This document shows positions 18,601 through 27,000 of a stretch of DNA of 64,000 nucleotides, piece after piece. Where the stretch lies: the NCBI GenBank assembly GCA_964454015.1, contig CAYVQF010000013.1:1-64000 (forward strand). The letters are read 5' to 3'. Below the pieces are notes generated by a model. It was not told where the DNA came from, did not search any database, and saw nothing but the letters and a program-made list of their open reading frames with translations. Numbering within the stretch: position 1 is the stretch's first letter; each line of letters begins with the position of its first letter. This DNA is from CAYVQF01 sp964454015 (lineage in GTDB: Bacteria > Myxococcota_A > Bradymonadia > UBA4248). A program made the translations under genes and the position numbers.

Positions 18601-19449
18601 GCGAACACGAACGCTTGTACGAGCAGCGCCGAGTGTTGTTCGAGCTTCTGCGATCCCGTGACCCAGCAGTGTGCGTCGTGCAAGGCGAACACGAATAGTT
18701 GTTCGGTGAACGCCGAGTGCTGCTCGGGGATTTGCGATGCCGTCACGGGTCAATGTGCCGATTGCCGGGTGAACACCAATGTGTGCACCTCTGATGCGCA
18801 GTGTTGTTCGGGCATCTGCGATCCCCTGACCAGTCGCTGCGCCGCGTGTTTGGCGAGCGGTAACACCTGCGATAGCAACAGTGATTGCTGTGATGGCACC
18901 TGCAACAGCGCCAAGATCTGTGGTCCTGAGGGCTGTGTGCCTAAAGGAAACGCCTGCACGAACGATGGCCAGTGTTGCTCAGGAAACTGCAACAGCACGA
19001 CGGGCCTGTGTGATGATTGTCTGCCCATGGCGGCCAATTGCACGAGCCATGCGCAGTGTTGCGGGAATCTCTGTGATCCCGTGACGAATCGCTGCGCCTC
19101 CTGTTTGGCCAACGGCAACACTTGCGCGAGTGCGGCCGATTGCTGTTCTGGCGAGTGCAACAACAACGTTTGTGGTGCCACGACCTGCCTCGGGGTGGGT
19201 GCGGTGTGCGCGGCCAACAACGAGTGCTGCTCTGGCAACTGCGTCAACGGTATCTGTGACCGGGCCTGTCTGGTCATGGGACAGACGTGCACCGCCGATG
19301 GCGACTGCTGCTCCAACTACTGCAACCCATCGACGATGCGTTGCGAGCAGAACACGTCGGGCTGCAGCTCCTTCTACGAGACGTGCGCGACCAGTGCGGA
19401 TTGCTGTCTCGGCTTGGGATGCATGGGAGGGATCTGTATTGCAAATTAG
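15607..19449 (+). CDS. Giant cystine-knot-like repeat lipoprotein (42 Cys-Cys modules)
   Basis: 1280 residues. The ATG at 15607 follows GGAGGAGGAG. The signal ends LLWAGVAC (lipid Cys at 22), then a 50-residue Asp/Glu-rich tether (DVLDQSEEEVDG, DVDPDTAEIEGE). The rest is about 42 tandem modules of roughly 26-30 residues with spacing C-x6-C-x5-CC-x3-C-x(4-6)-C-x2-C, for example CCSGICDPVTQRC. The CC-centred six-Cys framework matches that of inhibitor-cystine-knot (knottin) peptides; this is a pattern match, not proven homology. The middle (about residues 640-840) holds less regular modules conserved in the next gene. It should be a rigid, heavily disulfide-bonded surface stalk. No enzymatic domain. 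Tandem paralogue downstream. Confidence 0.9.
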   Translation: MSGQVLRWCLVVVVLLWAGVACDDGAGTKVERDVLDQSEEEVDGVILPDVDPDTAEIEGETETVDPDVPCVAQGGVCSADEMCCEGACNSAGICGPEACIPTDGECVSHDACCSAFCDPETSLCAYCLAAGEACTGEDVCCGGMCNSQGICGAEACVAAGELCAGDDDCCTGRCSPTTGVCETCSVLTEVCGSDTECCSGICDPGSQRCAQCRSLQSVCAGDGECCSGICDGGVCSSCRRIGSGCGTDGACCSGICDLKDQLCVSCRRDGGACDANGQCCNGFCDPMLDQCANCKSAGNGCSFHVECCSNYCDPDGAVCADCRPDGVSCVQGGDCCSGICDPVSNQCGSCRRDGFACTSSDDCCSGNCNNDGVCGVDGCAATGMSCEESSACCTDYCDPVSKLCANCRGNTSPCANNGECCSGYCDNGTGLCAGCKGNTIPCVFGSECCSGTCDPVAGTCGTCLVNTNSCSQDGQCCSGVCDGLIGQCADCRINTNRCASDGECCSGICDPVSQRCSTCRGLNASCSVNGDCCTGTCNANGVCSITSGECTPAGGSCVQGVDCCSGRCSTQGLCLAVSSGCRIEGENCASAADCCSLSCESGQCGSGSCQMAGAACTSDMACCSNKCTNSVCVAPTLCKPAGELCSLDSNCCSLTCEMMDGQMRCARGGTCRSTGEVCARAADCCSYICTAGYCAAPPSGGQDKCKMVGEACEEGKECCSFSCVGDGTAYKSCRFAGGCQPFGELCTTAASCCNQEPCQGSPGTCTLFANSIYGRCSKTQGNMPTGAICAGGYPYGSNCCGGNTYCLPTVSGFDRCLGGDYSGDNCLPNGTSCALSDQCCSGLCSPDQSGALVCSGSFCLITGEPCKSDGDCCSGSCGDDGQCCVEMGSTCSSSADCCDGVCDAVTRQCAPCLVDTNACQSDADCCSGLCDPSTRRCASCLANGNSCVANGDCCGGNCNSSGVCGPDACVQNNLACTSDAQCCSNYCDPVTQRCGSCKANTNACTSSAECCSSFCDPVTQQCASCKANTNSCSVNAECCSGICDAVTGQCADCRVNTNVCTSDAQCCSGICDPLTSRCAACLASGNTCDSNSDCCDGTCNSAKICGPEGCVPKGNACTNDGQCCSGNCNSTTGLCDDCLPMAANCTSHAQCCGNLCDPVTNRCASCLANGNTCASAADCCSGECNNNVCGATTCLGVGAVCAANNECCSGNCVNGICDRACLVMGQTCTADGDCCSNYCNPSTMRCEQNTSGCSSFYETCATSADCCLGLGCMGGICIAN

Positions 19450-19532
19450 ACCAGCCGCATGAATTGGAATTTACAGCCCAGTGGCACTAGAATCTTTGGT
19501 GTTGCTGGGTTTTTGTCTTCGAGGAGGGTGCA

Positions 19533-21569
19533 ATGGCTGCAACGGGTAGGGTTTTAATCATGATGGCGGCGTTGAGCCTGGTGGCCGTCAGCGTTGGTTG
19601 TGACGACGAGACGGCGGGGCCGCCCAAGGACAACGACGTGTTGGATACCAACGGGGACCAAGACACCCTCGAGCCGGAGGTGAGCGACGATGGGGTCGAT
19701 CCCGATACGGTCCCTGAGGTGACGCCTGATGTCGAGGAGACGACGGATCTCATCAACCCTGACGTTTCGTGTTTGGCCGATGGCGAGACGTGTTCCAGCT
19801 CAGTTGAGTGTTGCGGAGGCAATTGCAACAGCGCTGGGGTGTGTGGTCACGAGTCTTGTCTTGCCAACGGTGAGGCGTGTACGACGGGGACGGGTTGCTG
19901 CAGTGGCTTGTGCAATGCCAATGGGGTGTGTTCGGTGAGCGAGGGGTTGTGCCTCCCCACGGGCGCGGCCTGCGATGATGGCAACGATTGCTGCTCTGGC
20001 CGTTGCTCTCTGGATGGTGAGTGTCTGGCTGTTTCGAGCGCTTGCCGCACCGAGGGGCAGAGCTGCACTGCCGCCGCTCAGTGCTGCTCGTTGAGCTGCG
20101 TGGATGGCGCCTGTTCGCACGGCGAGCTGTGCAAGGTGGCCGGTCAGAGCTGCGGCGCCGCCGCCGAGTGCTGTAGCAACCAGTGCAACGACGGGACCTG
20201 TGTCGCGCCGACGGGTTGCCTGCCCGCGGGCGAGCTGTGTACTGGAGACTGGGCCTGTTGCTCGCGGCTGTGTGGTGAGCTCGACGGTGAGCAGCGCTGC
20301 TTGCGGGCGGGCAATTGCCGCGGTATTGGCGAGGTGTGCGGTGCGGCGGAAGATTGCTGCTCTTTCATTTGCACGGGGGGCTTCTGCGCGGCGCCGCCCG
20401 GCGGTGGGACTTACAACTGTCGGATGGTGGGCGAGGCCTGTGGCGATCACAAGGATTGCTGTTCTTTTGCGTGCTTGGGTGACGACATGGGTTATCGGAG
20501 CTGTCGCTTCGCCGGCGGCTGCCAGCCCTTCGGCGAGCTGTGCACGAGCAAAGAGTCGTGCTGCAATCAAGCGGGTCGCTGCAACGACAAGACCATCAAG
20601 GGCGACTGCGACCTCTTCCCGGACTCGATCTATGGGCGCTGTTCCAAGCTAGAGGGGAACCTGCCCACGGGCGCGGTGTGTGCTTCTGGCTTCTCTTCGG
20701 GTTCGCAGTGTTGTGGCGGCGCCCAGAAGTGCGTCGAGACGCTGAGCGGATTCAAGCGCTGCTGGGAGGAGTACGGAGAGCCGTGCCGCGACGAGGGCGA
20801 GCCGTGTTTGTTGAGCGACCAGTGCTGTTCTGGGCTGTGTGCGCCGGACGCCAATGGCAATCTGGTGTGCCAAGGTGGTTCTTGCGTCGCCACGGGCGAT
20901 CGCTGTAGCAGCGATACGGAGTGTTGTTCCGGCCTGTGTGACCCGTCGACGCTGCGCTGCGGCACCTGCTTGGTCGATGGCAACGCGTGCACCAGCGGCG
21001 CCGACTGCTGTGGCGGCAACTGCAACAGCGCGGGCTTCTGTGGTGTCGACGCCTGCGTTCAGAACGGGCAGACCTGTACGAGCGACGATGCGTGCTGCTC
21101 GAATTTCTGCGACCCCGTGACGAACCGTTGCGCCGCCTGTAAGGCGAACGCCAATGCCTGTACGGAAGACGTCGAGTGTTGCTCTGGCTTCTGCAATGGT
21201 GACACGGGGTTGTGCGATGACTGCCTGCCGCTGACCACCACCTGCAGCCGCGATGAGCAATGCTGCTCTGGCGCGTGTATCAGCGGAAAGTGCGGCATCC
21301 CGGCGTGCTTGGAGCTTGGCCAGTTGTGCGAGAATGACGCCGAATGCTGTTCGGGCCACTGCGAGAATGGCTTGTGCGCGCGGGCCTGTCTGCCCTTGGC
21401 TGCGACCTGCACGGCCGATGGCGACTGCTGCTCTGGGCAGTGCAACGCCATCACCCGCACCTGCGAGGAGCGCACCACAACGTGCGCCAGCTTCTACGAA
21501 GTGTGTACCGACCAAAGTGACTGCTGCCTGGGCCTGGGATGCCTGAACGGCTTCTGCCTGGCCAATTAG
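19533..21569 (+). CDS. Cystine-knot-like repeat lipoprotein (19 Cys-Cys modules), paralogue
   Basis: 678 residues. The ATG at 19533 follows GAGGAGG. The signal peptide ends AVSVGC, then an acidic tether (DVLDTNGDQDTLEPEVSDDG, PEVTPDVEETTD). There are 19 CC modules of the same C-x6-C-x5-CC-x3-C type as the upstream gene. The central block (MVGEAC..., SCRFAGGCQPFGELC, SIYGRCSK, PTGA.CA) and the C-terminus (SFYEVCTDQSDCCLGLGC) align closely with the 1280-residue paralogue, so the two differ mainly in the number of simple modules. Likely a tandem duplication with module expansion or loss. Exported, lipid-anchored, probably a surface or adhesive stalk (inference). Confidence 0.9.
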   Translation: MAATGRVLIMMAALSLVAVSVGCDDETAGPPKDNDVLDTNGDQDTLEPEVSDDGVDPDTVPEVTPDVEETTDLINPDVSCLADGETCSSSVECCGGNCNSAGVCGHESCLANGEACTTGTGCCSGLCNANGVCSVSEGLCLPTGAACDDGNDCCSGRCSLDGECLAVSSACRTEGQSCTAAAQCCSLSCVDGACSHGELCKVAGQSCGAAAECCSNQCNDGTCVAPTGCLPAGELCTGDWACCSRLCGELDGEQRCLRAGNCRGIGEVCGAAEDCCSFICTGGFCAAPPGGGTYNCRMVGEACGDHKDCCSFACLGDDMGYRSCRFAGGCQPFGELCTSKESCCNQAGRCNDKTIKGDCDLFPDSIYGRCSKLEGNLPTGAVCASGFSSGSQCCGGAQKCVETLSGFKRCWEEYGEPCRDEGEPCLLSDQCCSGLCAPDANGNLVCQGGSCVATGDRCSSDTECCSGLCDPSTLRCGTCLVDGNACTSGADCCGGNCNSAGFCGVDACVQNGQTCTSDDACCSNFCDPVTNRCAACKANANACTEDVECCSGFCNGDTGLCDDCLPLTTTCSRDEQCCSGACISGKCGIPACLELGQLCENDAECCSGHCENGLCARACLPLAATCTADGDCCSGQCNAITRTCEERTTTCASFYEVCTDQSDCCLGLGCLNGFCLAN

Positions 21570-21584
21570 GCCCGGCGACGCGAA

Positions 21585-21608
21585 GGGCGGCCGTTGCCGT
21601 GGCCGCCC
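21585..21608 (+). terminator. GC-rich hairpin after the Cys-rich genes
   Basis: Perfect 8-bp stem GGGCGGCC / GGCCGCCC with an 8-nt loop, 16 bp after the stop codon of the second Cys-rich lipoprotein. No T-tract follows, so it is either a Rho-independent-like structure without a tail or a transcript-stabilising hairpin. It lies in the space convergent with the POT gene. Confidence 0.5.
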
Positions 21609-21794
21609 TCCCCGAGGCGCTCCGCGTGGGGCGTCGTGGCGGGTCCCAAGGCTTGCGCCGTGCCCGATGGTGGCGGCTCAGGTCAGGCCAGCTACAGCCG
21701 GCGACATCTCTGGCTGGTGATTTTGGGTGGAGCCACCTCCCCAGGGCGTGCCAGCCGCAACGGGCGAAAGCCGCGGTGCGCCCTGGTGCCAGGT

Positions 21795-23252
21795 TCACTT
21801 CCCGCCAGTGGCCGCTTTGAGCTTGTTGAGGCTGACTCTGAGGATGAGTGCGGCGAAGAGCGAGGTCCCGACGAGGAAGAAGAAGAAGGTGGAGTGGTCC
21901 CAGCGCTCCCAGAGGATGCCGATGAGGCCAGAGAGGTAGTTGCCGATGGCGGTGGCGGCGAACCAACCGCCCATCATGAGGCCGCGCATTCGCGCCGGTG
22001 CGACTTTGGAGACAAAGGAGAGGCCCATGGGGCTCAAACACAGCTCGCCGATGGTGACCACCAGGTAGGCCGAGGCCAGCCACCCTGCCGAGACGCGGCC
22101 GTAGTCGCCGCCCAGGTGGCCGGCGATGGCGAGGATGAGGAAGGCTGCCGCGGTGAGGAGCATGCCGATGCCGATTTTCCCCGGTGTGCTTGGTTCCTTG
22201 CCCTTGCGTCGGCACATGGACCAGAACATGACCAACAAGGGGGTGAAGGCGACGACGAAGAGGGGGTTGAGGGAGGAGAAGAGTTCCGCCGGGACTTGCC
22301 AACCGAAGACGGGCGCCGTGGCGTCGCGGGCCCAGAGGACCATGGTGTAGCCGTTTTGGTGGAAGGACATCCAGAAGAGGATGACGATGCCGAAAATGGT
22401 CAGCAGGGCGACGACTCTGGCCTTCAGCTCGGCGGGGCTCAGATGGTCGTCCAGGTTTGGGCTGTTGGTGTCTTTGGTTTTCTTGCCGAGCTCGGCGTGT
22501 TCGATGTGCTTGCGGAAGAGGGTGAAGATGACGAGGGACATGAGCATGCCGAGGGCGGCGGCGCCGAAAGCGAACTCCCAGCCCAGGGTGGCGCGGAGGC
22601 TGGCGGCGGCGAAACCGGCGCCGAGGGCGCCGATGTTGATGCCCATGTAAAAGATGTTGAATGCGGCATCTTTGAGGGGGCTTCCTTCGGCGTAGAGGTT
22701 CCCGACCATGACGGAGATGTTGGGCTTGAAGAGGCCGTTGCCGAGGACGAGGAAGAAGAGGGCGAGGTAGAAGATGGGGCGGCGGCTCATGCGGCCGGGG
22801 CCTTCGTACTTGGGTCTGGCTTCGGGGAACTTTTCGCGCACGCCTTTGGCCTCGCTCTCCTGTTGTAAGGCTTCATAGCGCAGCTCATAGGCGGCGAGGG
22901 CCTCGGCGTAGCTCTGTTCTGCGGCGGCGACGCTGCTCTCGTTGTGGCTCTCCTCGGCGATGGGCACGGCGAGGAGGGCGTAGCCGATGGCCATCAAGAC
23001 GGCACCGGAGGCGATGGTGCGGCGGAACCCGAGCCACCTGTCGGCGATGATCCCGCCCATGACGGGGGTGAAGTAGACGAGGGCGAGGAAGATGCCGTAG
23101 ATCTGCCCCTTGGACTCGAAGTGGAAGTACTCGTCCAGGTAGAGCATGAAGATGGCGAGCATGGTGTAGAAGCCGAAGCGCTCCCACATCTCGGTAAAGA
23201 AGAGGACGTAGAGGCCCTTGGGGTGCTTGGCTTTGGTTGCTGGTTCGCTCAT
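21795..23252 (-). CDS. POT/PTR2-family proton-coupled peptide transporter
   Basis: 485 residues from the ATG at 23252, chosen over 23267 because GGAG lies nine bases upstream. The N-terminus has the POT signature FFTEMWERFGFYTM (ExxER) with GGIIADRWLG following. FNIFYMGINIGALGA matches the second PTR2 signature. About 12-14 hydrophobic segments are visible, with a long polar loop carrying Glu/Ala-rich sequence (about residues 95-165). Takes up di- or tripeptides with protons across the inner membrane. The neighbouring AbgT gene on the same strand is also an uptake-type carrier for peptide-like compounds. Confidence 0.9.
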   Translation of the reverse strand: MSEPATKAKHPKGLYVLFFTEMWERFGFYTMLAIFMLYLDEYFHFESKGQIYGIFLALVYFTPVMGGIIADRWLGFRRTIASGAVLMAIGYALLAVPIAEESHNESSVAAAEQSYAEALAAYELRYEALQQESEAKGVREKFPEARPKYEGPGRMSRRPIFYLALFFLVLGNGLFKPNISVMVGNLYAEGSPLKDAAFNIFYMGINIGALGAGFAAASLRATLGWEFAFGAAALGMLMSLVIFTLFRKHIEHAELGKKTKDTNSPNLDDHLSPAELKARVVALLTIFGIVILFWMSFHQNGYTMVLWARDATAPVFGWQVPAELFSSLNPLFVVAFTPLLVMFWSMCRRKGKEPSTPGKIGIGMLLTAAAFLILAIAGHLGGDYGRVSAGWLASAYLVVTIGELCLSPMGLSFVSKVAPARMRGLMMGGWFAATAIGNYLSGLIGILWERWDHSTFFFFLVGTSLFAALILRVSLNKLKAATGGK

Positions 23253-23663
23253 GCGCGCACGCTCCATGCTGACAGGTTTGGACGTGAGAAGCGGTCTTAG
23301 AAGACCGAGGATGGCATTTTGCGCGGAGGTGGCTCACGGGTGACGGATCACCGAGATGCGGTGCGCGTTTGACGCGCGGAGGCTCGCACCGCAGGGGCAA
23401 GCGAGTCTGGGCGATCGTCAAGGCGCACACAAATGGGACGATGTCTTAGCGAGAGCGGGTGGCCGGAAATGTCGGTCAGGCACATGGGCGCGTTGCTTCG
23501 CGCTGGCTGCAGCAGATGATGCTGGGGTCAGCAGAGGTCGTGCCACGATCTGGCCGGCCTGGCGATGCTAGCGCGACGCAGCGCTGGCGACAAGTGGGGC
23601 GAAAATGACAGCGGGCGCTCAGGGGCCCGGTGGTGTTTGGCTGCGGCTGAGTAAGGGGGGTGC
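23253..23663. other. Intergenic region between AbgT and POT genes
   Basis: 411 bp. Apart from the inverted repeats near the POT start it holds no convincing gene. Several short palindromes are present (GGTGA..TCACC at 23339-23352, GCGCG..CGCGC near 23365). The half nearer AbgT, downstream of that gene's stop, is featureless. Confidence 0.45.
23292..23307. promoter_or_regulatory. Perfect palindrome upstream of the POT gene
   Basis: CGGTCTT-AG-AAGACCG, 7-bp arms with a 2-bp centre, 40 bp upstream of the POT start codon. The short centre favours a protein-binding operator over an RNA hairpin. Which regulator would bind is unknown. Confidence 0.35.
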
Positions 23664-25343
23664 TCAGGAGGGCAGCTCGTAGAAGATTTCGGCGCCAGGT
23701 CCGATGGGGAGCCCCGTGAGGAACCAGAGCACCAAGAGAATGAGCCACACGACGAGAAAGACCACGGAGTAGGGCAACATGGTGGCGACGATGGTGCCGA
23801 TGCCCGCTTTCTTGTCGTAGGTCTGCATGAAGGCGACGATGAGGGCGAAGTAGGACATCATGGGTGAGATGATGTTGGTGACGGAGTCGCCGATGCGGTA
23901 GGTGAGCTGGGTGAGCTCGGGAGAGAAGCCGAGGAGCATGAACATGGGTATGAAGACCGGTGCCATGATGGCCCACTTGGCCGAGGCGCTGCCCATGACG
24001 AGGTTGATGATGGCCGAGAGGAAGACGAAGGCGATGAGCAGGGGTATGGGGCCGAGTCCGACGGCGGAGATGAAGTCGGCGCCTTTGATGGCGAAGATGA
24101 GGCCCAGGTTGGTCCAGTTGAAGTAGGCGACGAACTGGGCGGCGAAGAAGACGAGGACGATGTAGGTGCCCAAGGTGGACATGGCCTTGCCCATGCCTTC
24201 GACGACGTCGCTGCTGCTCTTCAAGGTGCCGGCCCCGAGGCCGTAGGCCATGCCGAGGAGGGCGCCGAGGATGAAGATGAGCGCGACGATGCCCGACATG
24301 AAGGGGGAGCGGAGGAGGTCTCCCGTGGCGGGATCGCGCAAGAAACCCGTACCCGGGAGGCTGTCCCAGAGGCCGCCGCTGGTAGGGAGGGTGGCCCAGA
24401 GCAAGAGGGCCGCGATGAAGAGGCCTGTGACGAGGGTCCAGCGCAGGCCGCGCTTTTCGGCGGCGTTGAGTTTTTCGATGCGTTCTGCTTTGGCGCTGCC
24501 ATGGTAGTCGCCCAGGCGTGGGGCGACGATTTTTTCGGTGACCCAGGTGCCGGCGATGGCGATGACAAAGGTCGAGGCAAACATGAAGTAGAAGTTGCAG
24601 GCTGGATTGACCTGAACGGTGTTGTCGATGATGTGGGCGGCCTCCTCCGAGAGCCCAGCCAGGAGTGGATCGATGGTGCCCAGCAAGAGGTTGGCGCTGT
24701 AGCCGCCGGAGACGCCGGCGAAGGCCGCGGCGAGGCCTGCGATGGGGTGGCGCCCCATGGCGAGGAAGATCATGGCGCCCAAGGGGACAAGGACGACATA
24801 GCCGACCTCGCTGGCGGTGTTGGAGAGGATGCCGGCGAAGACGATGGCGAAGGTGAGCAGTTTGCGCGGTGCTGAGAGGACGAGGAGGCGCAGGGCGGTG
24901 GACATGAGGCCGCTGCGTTCAGCGATGCCGATCCCCAGGAGGGCGACGAGCACCGTGCCCAGTGGTGCGAAGGAGGTGAAGTTGACCACCATTTTGGTGA
25001 GGATGAGGTGGAGGCCTTCTTGGGAGACGAGTGAGAAGGGGACGACTTTTTCGCCCGTGCCGGGGTGGATGGCTTCGACGTCAGTGAGGGCGACGAGGCC
25101 TGAGAGGATGACGATGAAGGCGGCGAAGAGGGCGAAGAGGGCGGCCGGGTGAGGCAGCTTGTTGCCTGCGACTTCGACGGTGCGGAGAAATTTCCCCAGG
25201 AGGCCGGTACTGGGAGCCGGTTGCCCCGTGGGCGGTGTGGTTGGCCCTGGCGCCGGGGTGGTGTCATGGGGAAGGGCTGGGGGCGTTTCACCCGCTGGGA
25301 CAGGGGGTGTTGGCGCGGGTGGGGTGTTGTCGTGGGTTGTCAT
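23664..25343 (-). CDS. AbgT-family (p-aminobenzoyl-glutamate type) transporter
   Basis: 559 residues; the ATG at 25343 has AAGGA upstream. A 45-residue Pro/Thr-rich cytoplasmic extension precedes the family start (FLRTVEVAGNKLPHPAALFALFAA). The AbgT pattern is clear: PFSLVSQEGL, FTSFAPLGTVLVALLGIGIAERSG, SNTASEVGYVVLVPLGA, AFAGVSGGYSANLLLGTIDPLLAGL, and the C-terminal GDSVTNIISPMMSYFALI. About 11-13 membrane segments. Family members import p-aminobenzoyl-glutamate or export sulfonamides; the substrate here is not determinable. The Pro-rich N-terminus is unusual. Confidence 0.92.
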   Translation of the reverse strand: MTTHDNTPPAPTPPVPAGETPPALPHDTTPAPGPTTPPTGQPAPSTGLLGKFLRTVEVAGNKLPHPAALFALFAAFIVILSGLVALTDVEAIHPGTGEKVVPFSLVSQEGLHLILTKMVVNFTSFAPLGTVLVALLGIGIAERSGLMSTALRLLVLSAPRKLLTFAIVFAGILSNTASEVGYVVLVPLGAMIFLAMGRHPIAGLAAAFAGVSGGYSANLLLGTIDPLLAGLSEEAAHIIDNTVQVNPACNFYFMFASTFVIAIAGTWVTEKIVAPRLGDYHGSAKAERIEKLNAAEKRGLRWTLVTGLFIAALLLWATLPTSGGLWDSLPGTGFLRDPATGDLLRSPFMSGIVALIFILGALLGMAYGLGAGTLKSSSDVVEGMGKAMSTLGTYIVLVFFAAQFVAYFNWTNLGLIFAIKGADFISAVGLGPIPLLIAFVFLSAIINLVMGSASAKWAIMAPVFIPMFMLLGFSPELTQLTYRIGDSVTNIISPMMSYFALIVAFMQTYDKKAGIGTIVATMLPYSVVFLVVWLILLVLWFLTGLPIGPGAEIFYELPS

Positions 25344-25495
25344 GCGACGTTCCTTGACGGGACCAAGCGGCCCTCGGGTCGGAGGATGGCAACGGTGCGC
25401 AGTGTGGGCGCGCGGGCCCAGCGCGGGCGGTAGCCTAGAGACTTAGGTCTTTGGGGTCAACGTGGAGCGCGGGTGCTCAGGCGGTGGCGTTGCGT

Positions 25496-26119
25496 TCAGG
25501 GCCAGGGGTGGAGGTCTTGCCCCAGTGCGGCGACGACATCATAGGGGCTCAGCTCCGCGCTGAGGAGGGGGGCGCTGAGGATGAGGAGGATGCTCAGGGC
25601 GCCGAAGGCAAGGGAGATTTTGTCGCCGCGGGTCCATGGTCGGCGCCAGCCGCCCCAGATGGCCAGTCGGGTGTCGACGGCATCGAGGGCCAGGGGGTGA
25701 TCCTTTTTCTTTTTCGATGCCATGACGGCGCGGGCCACTTGGGCCGCGTCGTCGGCGCTGAGGAGGAAGCCGCGGAGGACGTTTTGCCAGGCCGCAAAAC
25801 GGGCGCCGCCCTGGACGCCAGCGCGGCCAGCGGCGCTGAGGCCGACGACACCCATGGCGACGTCCATATAGACGCCTAGGGCGAGGGCAAAGAAGATGAG
25901 GGCGATGTCGAGCTTGAGGTTCCAGATGACCCGGGCGAGCAGGGCTGAGGTGCGGGTGCGGTCGTTCTCCCGCTCGCAGACGATTTCAAAGGCCGCGTGG
26001 ACGGCGACCACGGCGACGAGCCAGAAGAGGCTGATCCAGATGCTGAGGACGACGGCGAGACCGATGTAGAGGATCAGAAAAACGCGGCTGTCGTCGTGGT
26101 TGAGTATCCAAGCGTGCAT
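25496..26119 (-). CDS. Hypothetical membrane protein
   Basis: 207 residues. Three or four transmembrane stretches are visible: VFLILYIGLAVVLSIWISLFW running into VAVVAVHAAFEIV, LDIALIFFALALGVYMDVA, and ISLFGALSILLILSAPLLS-like residues near the C-terminus. A soluble loop between them contains a Lys-rich run (ASKKKKDHPLAL). The ATG at 26119 lacks a strong ribosome-binding site. It is divergent from the next gene and downstream of no obvious partner. Family not recognised. Confidence 0.65.
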   Translation of the reverse strand: MHAWILNHDDSRVFLILYIGLAVVLSIWISLFWLVAVVAVHAAFEIVCERENDRTRTSALLARVIWNLKLDIALIFFALALGVYMDVAMGVVGLSAAGRAGVQGGARFAAWQNVLRGFLLSADDAAQVARAVMASKKKKDHPLALDAVDTRLAIWGGWRRPWTRGDKISLAFGALSILLILSAPLLSAELSPYDVVAALGQDLHPWP

Positions 26120-26373
26120 AGGTCACAATGGGGCCCGTGAGCGCTGCGCTGGCGTTTGGAGATGGAGCTCGGCTCACGGCGGCGCACACGAAGTGTAGAG
26201 CAACGGCGTCTGGCCTCATAGGTGATGCGCTTGCGCCGCAGCAAGGTCAGCCTAAGGCAATGGGGTGGGCTTGGCAAACGGTGGCGGTGGAGGCACTTCA
26301 GTGCCAGACGGAGGCGGTGGGAGCGTGTTCTGGCGACGAGGTGGCGAATTCGCTTCGAGTCGGGGAGGTTAGG

Positions 26374-27000
26374 ATGAAGTTCATTTGGGTCTTTTTGCTG
26401 CCGTTTGCCCTCCTCGGTGTGGTGTTGTGGCTGGCGCATCGAGGCAATCAACGGCGTCGGGTGACGTGGCGGCAAGCAGCAGATGCATTGGGGCTGCGAT
26501 TCATGCTGGGGTCGTGGAGCGAGACGGGGGAGATCAGCGGGCGTCATCTCGGGCGCCAGGTGCGGGTTTACACGTTTCGCGAGCGATCGGGGCGCAGCAC
26601 CTATACTTACACCAGGATCGAAGTGGAGCTTCAGTTGGCGTTGCGGCTGCGTATTTTTCGCGAAGGTTTGTGGCAGAAAGTGACGAAGGTCTTTGGGGCA
26701 GAGGATCTGCAGACCGGTGACGACGCCTTTGACCGCCGTTTCATGATTCAGGGTGACGATGCTGAGACGATCCGCCGCATCCTCTCGCCTCAGGTTCGCG
26801 AGATGCTGCTGCACTGCGACATGACTTGTGGAGGGGTGGAGGTCAGCAATCAGGGGGTGGTGTGGCAGGTCCAAGGGCATCTGTCGTCTTCGGCGCGGAT
26901 CGTCTCGCTGGTGCGTTCACTGAGCGAAACGGCGCAAGCCGTCGCCGACGCAGCGCAGACGCAGGTGGGCAGCCACGCGACAAGGACGGACTTTCATTGA
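26374..27000 (+). CDS. Hypothetical membrane-anchored protein
   Basis: 208 residues from the ATG at 26374, which follows GGGGAGG; the open frame upstream to 26128 is not protein-like. One N-terminal membrane helix (MKFIWVFLLPFALLGVVLWLA) is followed by an Arg/Gln-rich segment and a soluble alpha/beta domain with a DAFDRRFMIQGDDAETIRRILSPQVREMLL motif. That pattern recalls uncharacterised proteins in which a predicted DUF follows a single helix. It ends 7 bp inside the convergent cyclase gene. Function unknown. Confidence 0.7.
   Translation: MKFIWVFLLPFALLGVVLWLAHRGNQRRRVTWRQAADALGLRFMLGSWSETGEISGRHLGRQVRVYTFRERSGRSTYTYTRIEVELQLALRLRIFREGLWQKVTKVFGAEDLQTGDDAFDRRFMIQGDDAETIRRILSPQVREMLLHCDMTCGGVEVSNQGVVWQVQGHLSSSARIVSLVRSLSETAQAVADAAQTQVGSHATRTDFH

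Noticed and set aside
19480..19520. Sigma-54-like TGGCAC before the second Cys-rich gene
   Set aside because: The downstream TTGC lies 14 bases away instead of five, so the spacing is wrong.
15607..21569. Regular short repeats that could be mistaken for a CRISPR array
   Set aside because: The repeats are coding, of variable length and diverged at the DNA level, and they translate to the Cys modules; no cas gene is present.
21594..22868. 424-residue plus-strand ORF opposite the POT transporter
   Set aside because: Glu/Gly/Asp-rich mirror of membrane helices; the minus strand carries the PTR2 signatures.
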